A DNA stretch of 64,000 bases from Pseudomonas sp. PH1b (GTDB lineage: Bacteria > Pseudomonadota > Gammaproteobacteria > Pseudomonadales > Pseudomonadaceae). Positions 63,839 to 64,000 of this stretch are shown in pieces. The translations under genes were made by a program, and so were the position numbers. The notes beneath the pieces were generated by a model. It ran no database searches. It saw nothing but the letters and a program-made list of their open reading frames with translations, and had not been told where the DNA came from. Location of the stretch: contig NZ_AYMU01000004.1 in NCBI RefSeq assembly GCF_000633395.1, positions 490,317 to 554,316 of the forward strand, in the 5' to 3' direction. Every line of letters starts with the position of its first letter. Position 1 is the stretch's first letter.

Positions 63839-64000
63839 ATGTCTCTCTCCACCCTCGGGATGAGGTTGTGCCGCACCTTGCCTGGCGTGCTCCTGGCCAG
63901 CTCGCTGAACATCGCCTCTGCCGCCCCACTGCCCGGCCCGGCCTTCAACCCCGGTGACCAGGACCTGATCCGCGACCGACAGAACCGCCTGCTGCAAGAG
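63839..64000 (+). CDS. Two-partner secretion outer-membrane transporter (TpsB/ShlB/FhaC/CdiB), cut by window end
   Basis: ATG 63839, seven bases after AAGGA, opens a frame that runs through base 64000 without a stop (54 codons). A signal peptide (MSLSTLGMRLCRTLPGVLLASSLNIASA) is followed by DQDLIRDRQNRLLQE, the helix H1 signature at the start of TpsB transporters (Omp85 superfamily), which secrete large TpsA proteins such as haemolysins, adhesins or CdiA toxins. The partner gene must lie to the right of the window. Gap 63529-63838 has no gene. Confidence 0.8.
   Translation, partial: MSLSTLGMRLCRTLPGVLLASSLNIASAAPLPGPAFNPGDQDLIRDRQNRLLQE

Overview
The window is a chromosomal segment of a high-GC gammaproteobacterium, almost certainly a Pseudomonas of the fluorescens/protegens group. 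The evidence is the GC-rich codon use, the many intergenic REP elements built on GTAGGAGC(C/T)GGCTTGCC, and gene sets typical of the genus: rnd-ycgL, aceK, hrpA, oprO/P-type porin, pxpBAC, azoR, and several LysR regulators with divergent transporters. No rRNA, tRNA, insertion sequence, prophage or CRISPR array was seen. Species-level assignment is inference.

Layout. 1-5.8 kb: 3' part of an ACS-type MFS transporter, a LysR regulator, an LtrA-family membrane protein, an orphan CHMI-type tautomerase, another LysR and an EamA exporter. 5.8-10.1 kb: a cyanate locus, with cynR divergent from cynT-cynS-cynX-like MFS-EamA, and a PheC-type periplasmic dehydratase that converges on and overlaps cynR. 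10.2-19.6 kb: housekeeping and conserved small genes (methyltransferase, rnd, ycgL, hydroxyacid dehydrogenase, nitroreductase, ycgN, a pseudo-gluzincin, a SpoU methyltransferase, YajD, a spermidine synthase-like protein, a stand-alone cNMP-binding protein). 19.6-24.1 kb: oligopeptidase B, a small membrane protein, a YafJ amidotransferase, a DUF2937 protein and a 4-unit REP array. 24.1-28.9 kb: LysR divergent from an MFS and pxpA-pxpB-pxpC (5-oxoprolinase). 29-32.2 kb: VWA protein, MoxR ATPase and a DUF748 protein. 32.3-39.4 kb: cysK, an LpxO-type hydroxylase, an EamA gene with a structured leader and small ORF, an orphan fimbrial-like protein, another EamA gene and aceK. 39.5-43.9 kb: hrpA followed by a 4-unit 104-bp REP array. 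44-47.8 kb: KASIII-like synthase, ECF sigma, zinc-finger anti-sigma, and an OprO/OprP porin behind a strong PhoB box. 47.9-54.6 kb: NTF2-like protein, DHA2 MFS, LysR, FemAB-like acyltransferase, AqpZ and an ABC exporter. 54.6-59.6 kb: PpiA, alpha/beta hydrolase, LysR, azoR, EamA and a third REP array. 59.6-64 kb: YbdG-type MscS channel, DEAD-box helicase, an unknown protein resembling immunity proteins, a small secreted protein and the first 54 codons of a two-partner-secretion TpsB transporter cut by the window end.

Functional themes: detoxification and reuse of small nitrogen compounds (cyanate, 5-oxoproline), phosphate uptake under PhoB, envelope modification (LpxO, porin, fimbrial-like protein, FemAB-like), and many LysR-transporter pairs. 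The points most worth a second look are the TpsB start with the immunity-like gene upstream of it at the right edge, the leader of the EamA gene at 34.5-34.85 kb, the degenerate peptidase at 15-16.2 kb, and the locus-specific tandem REP arrays.
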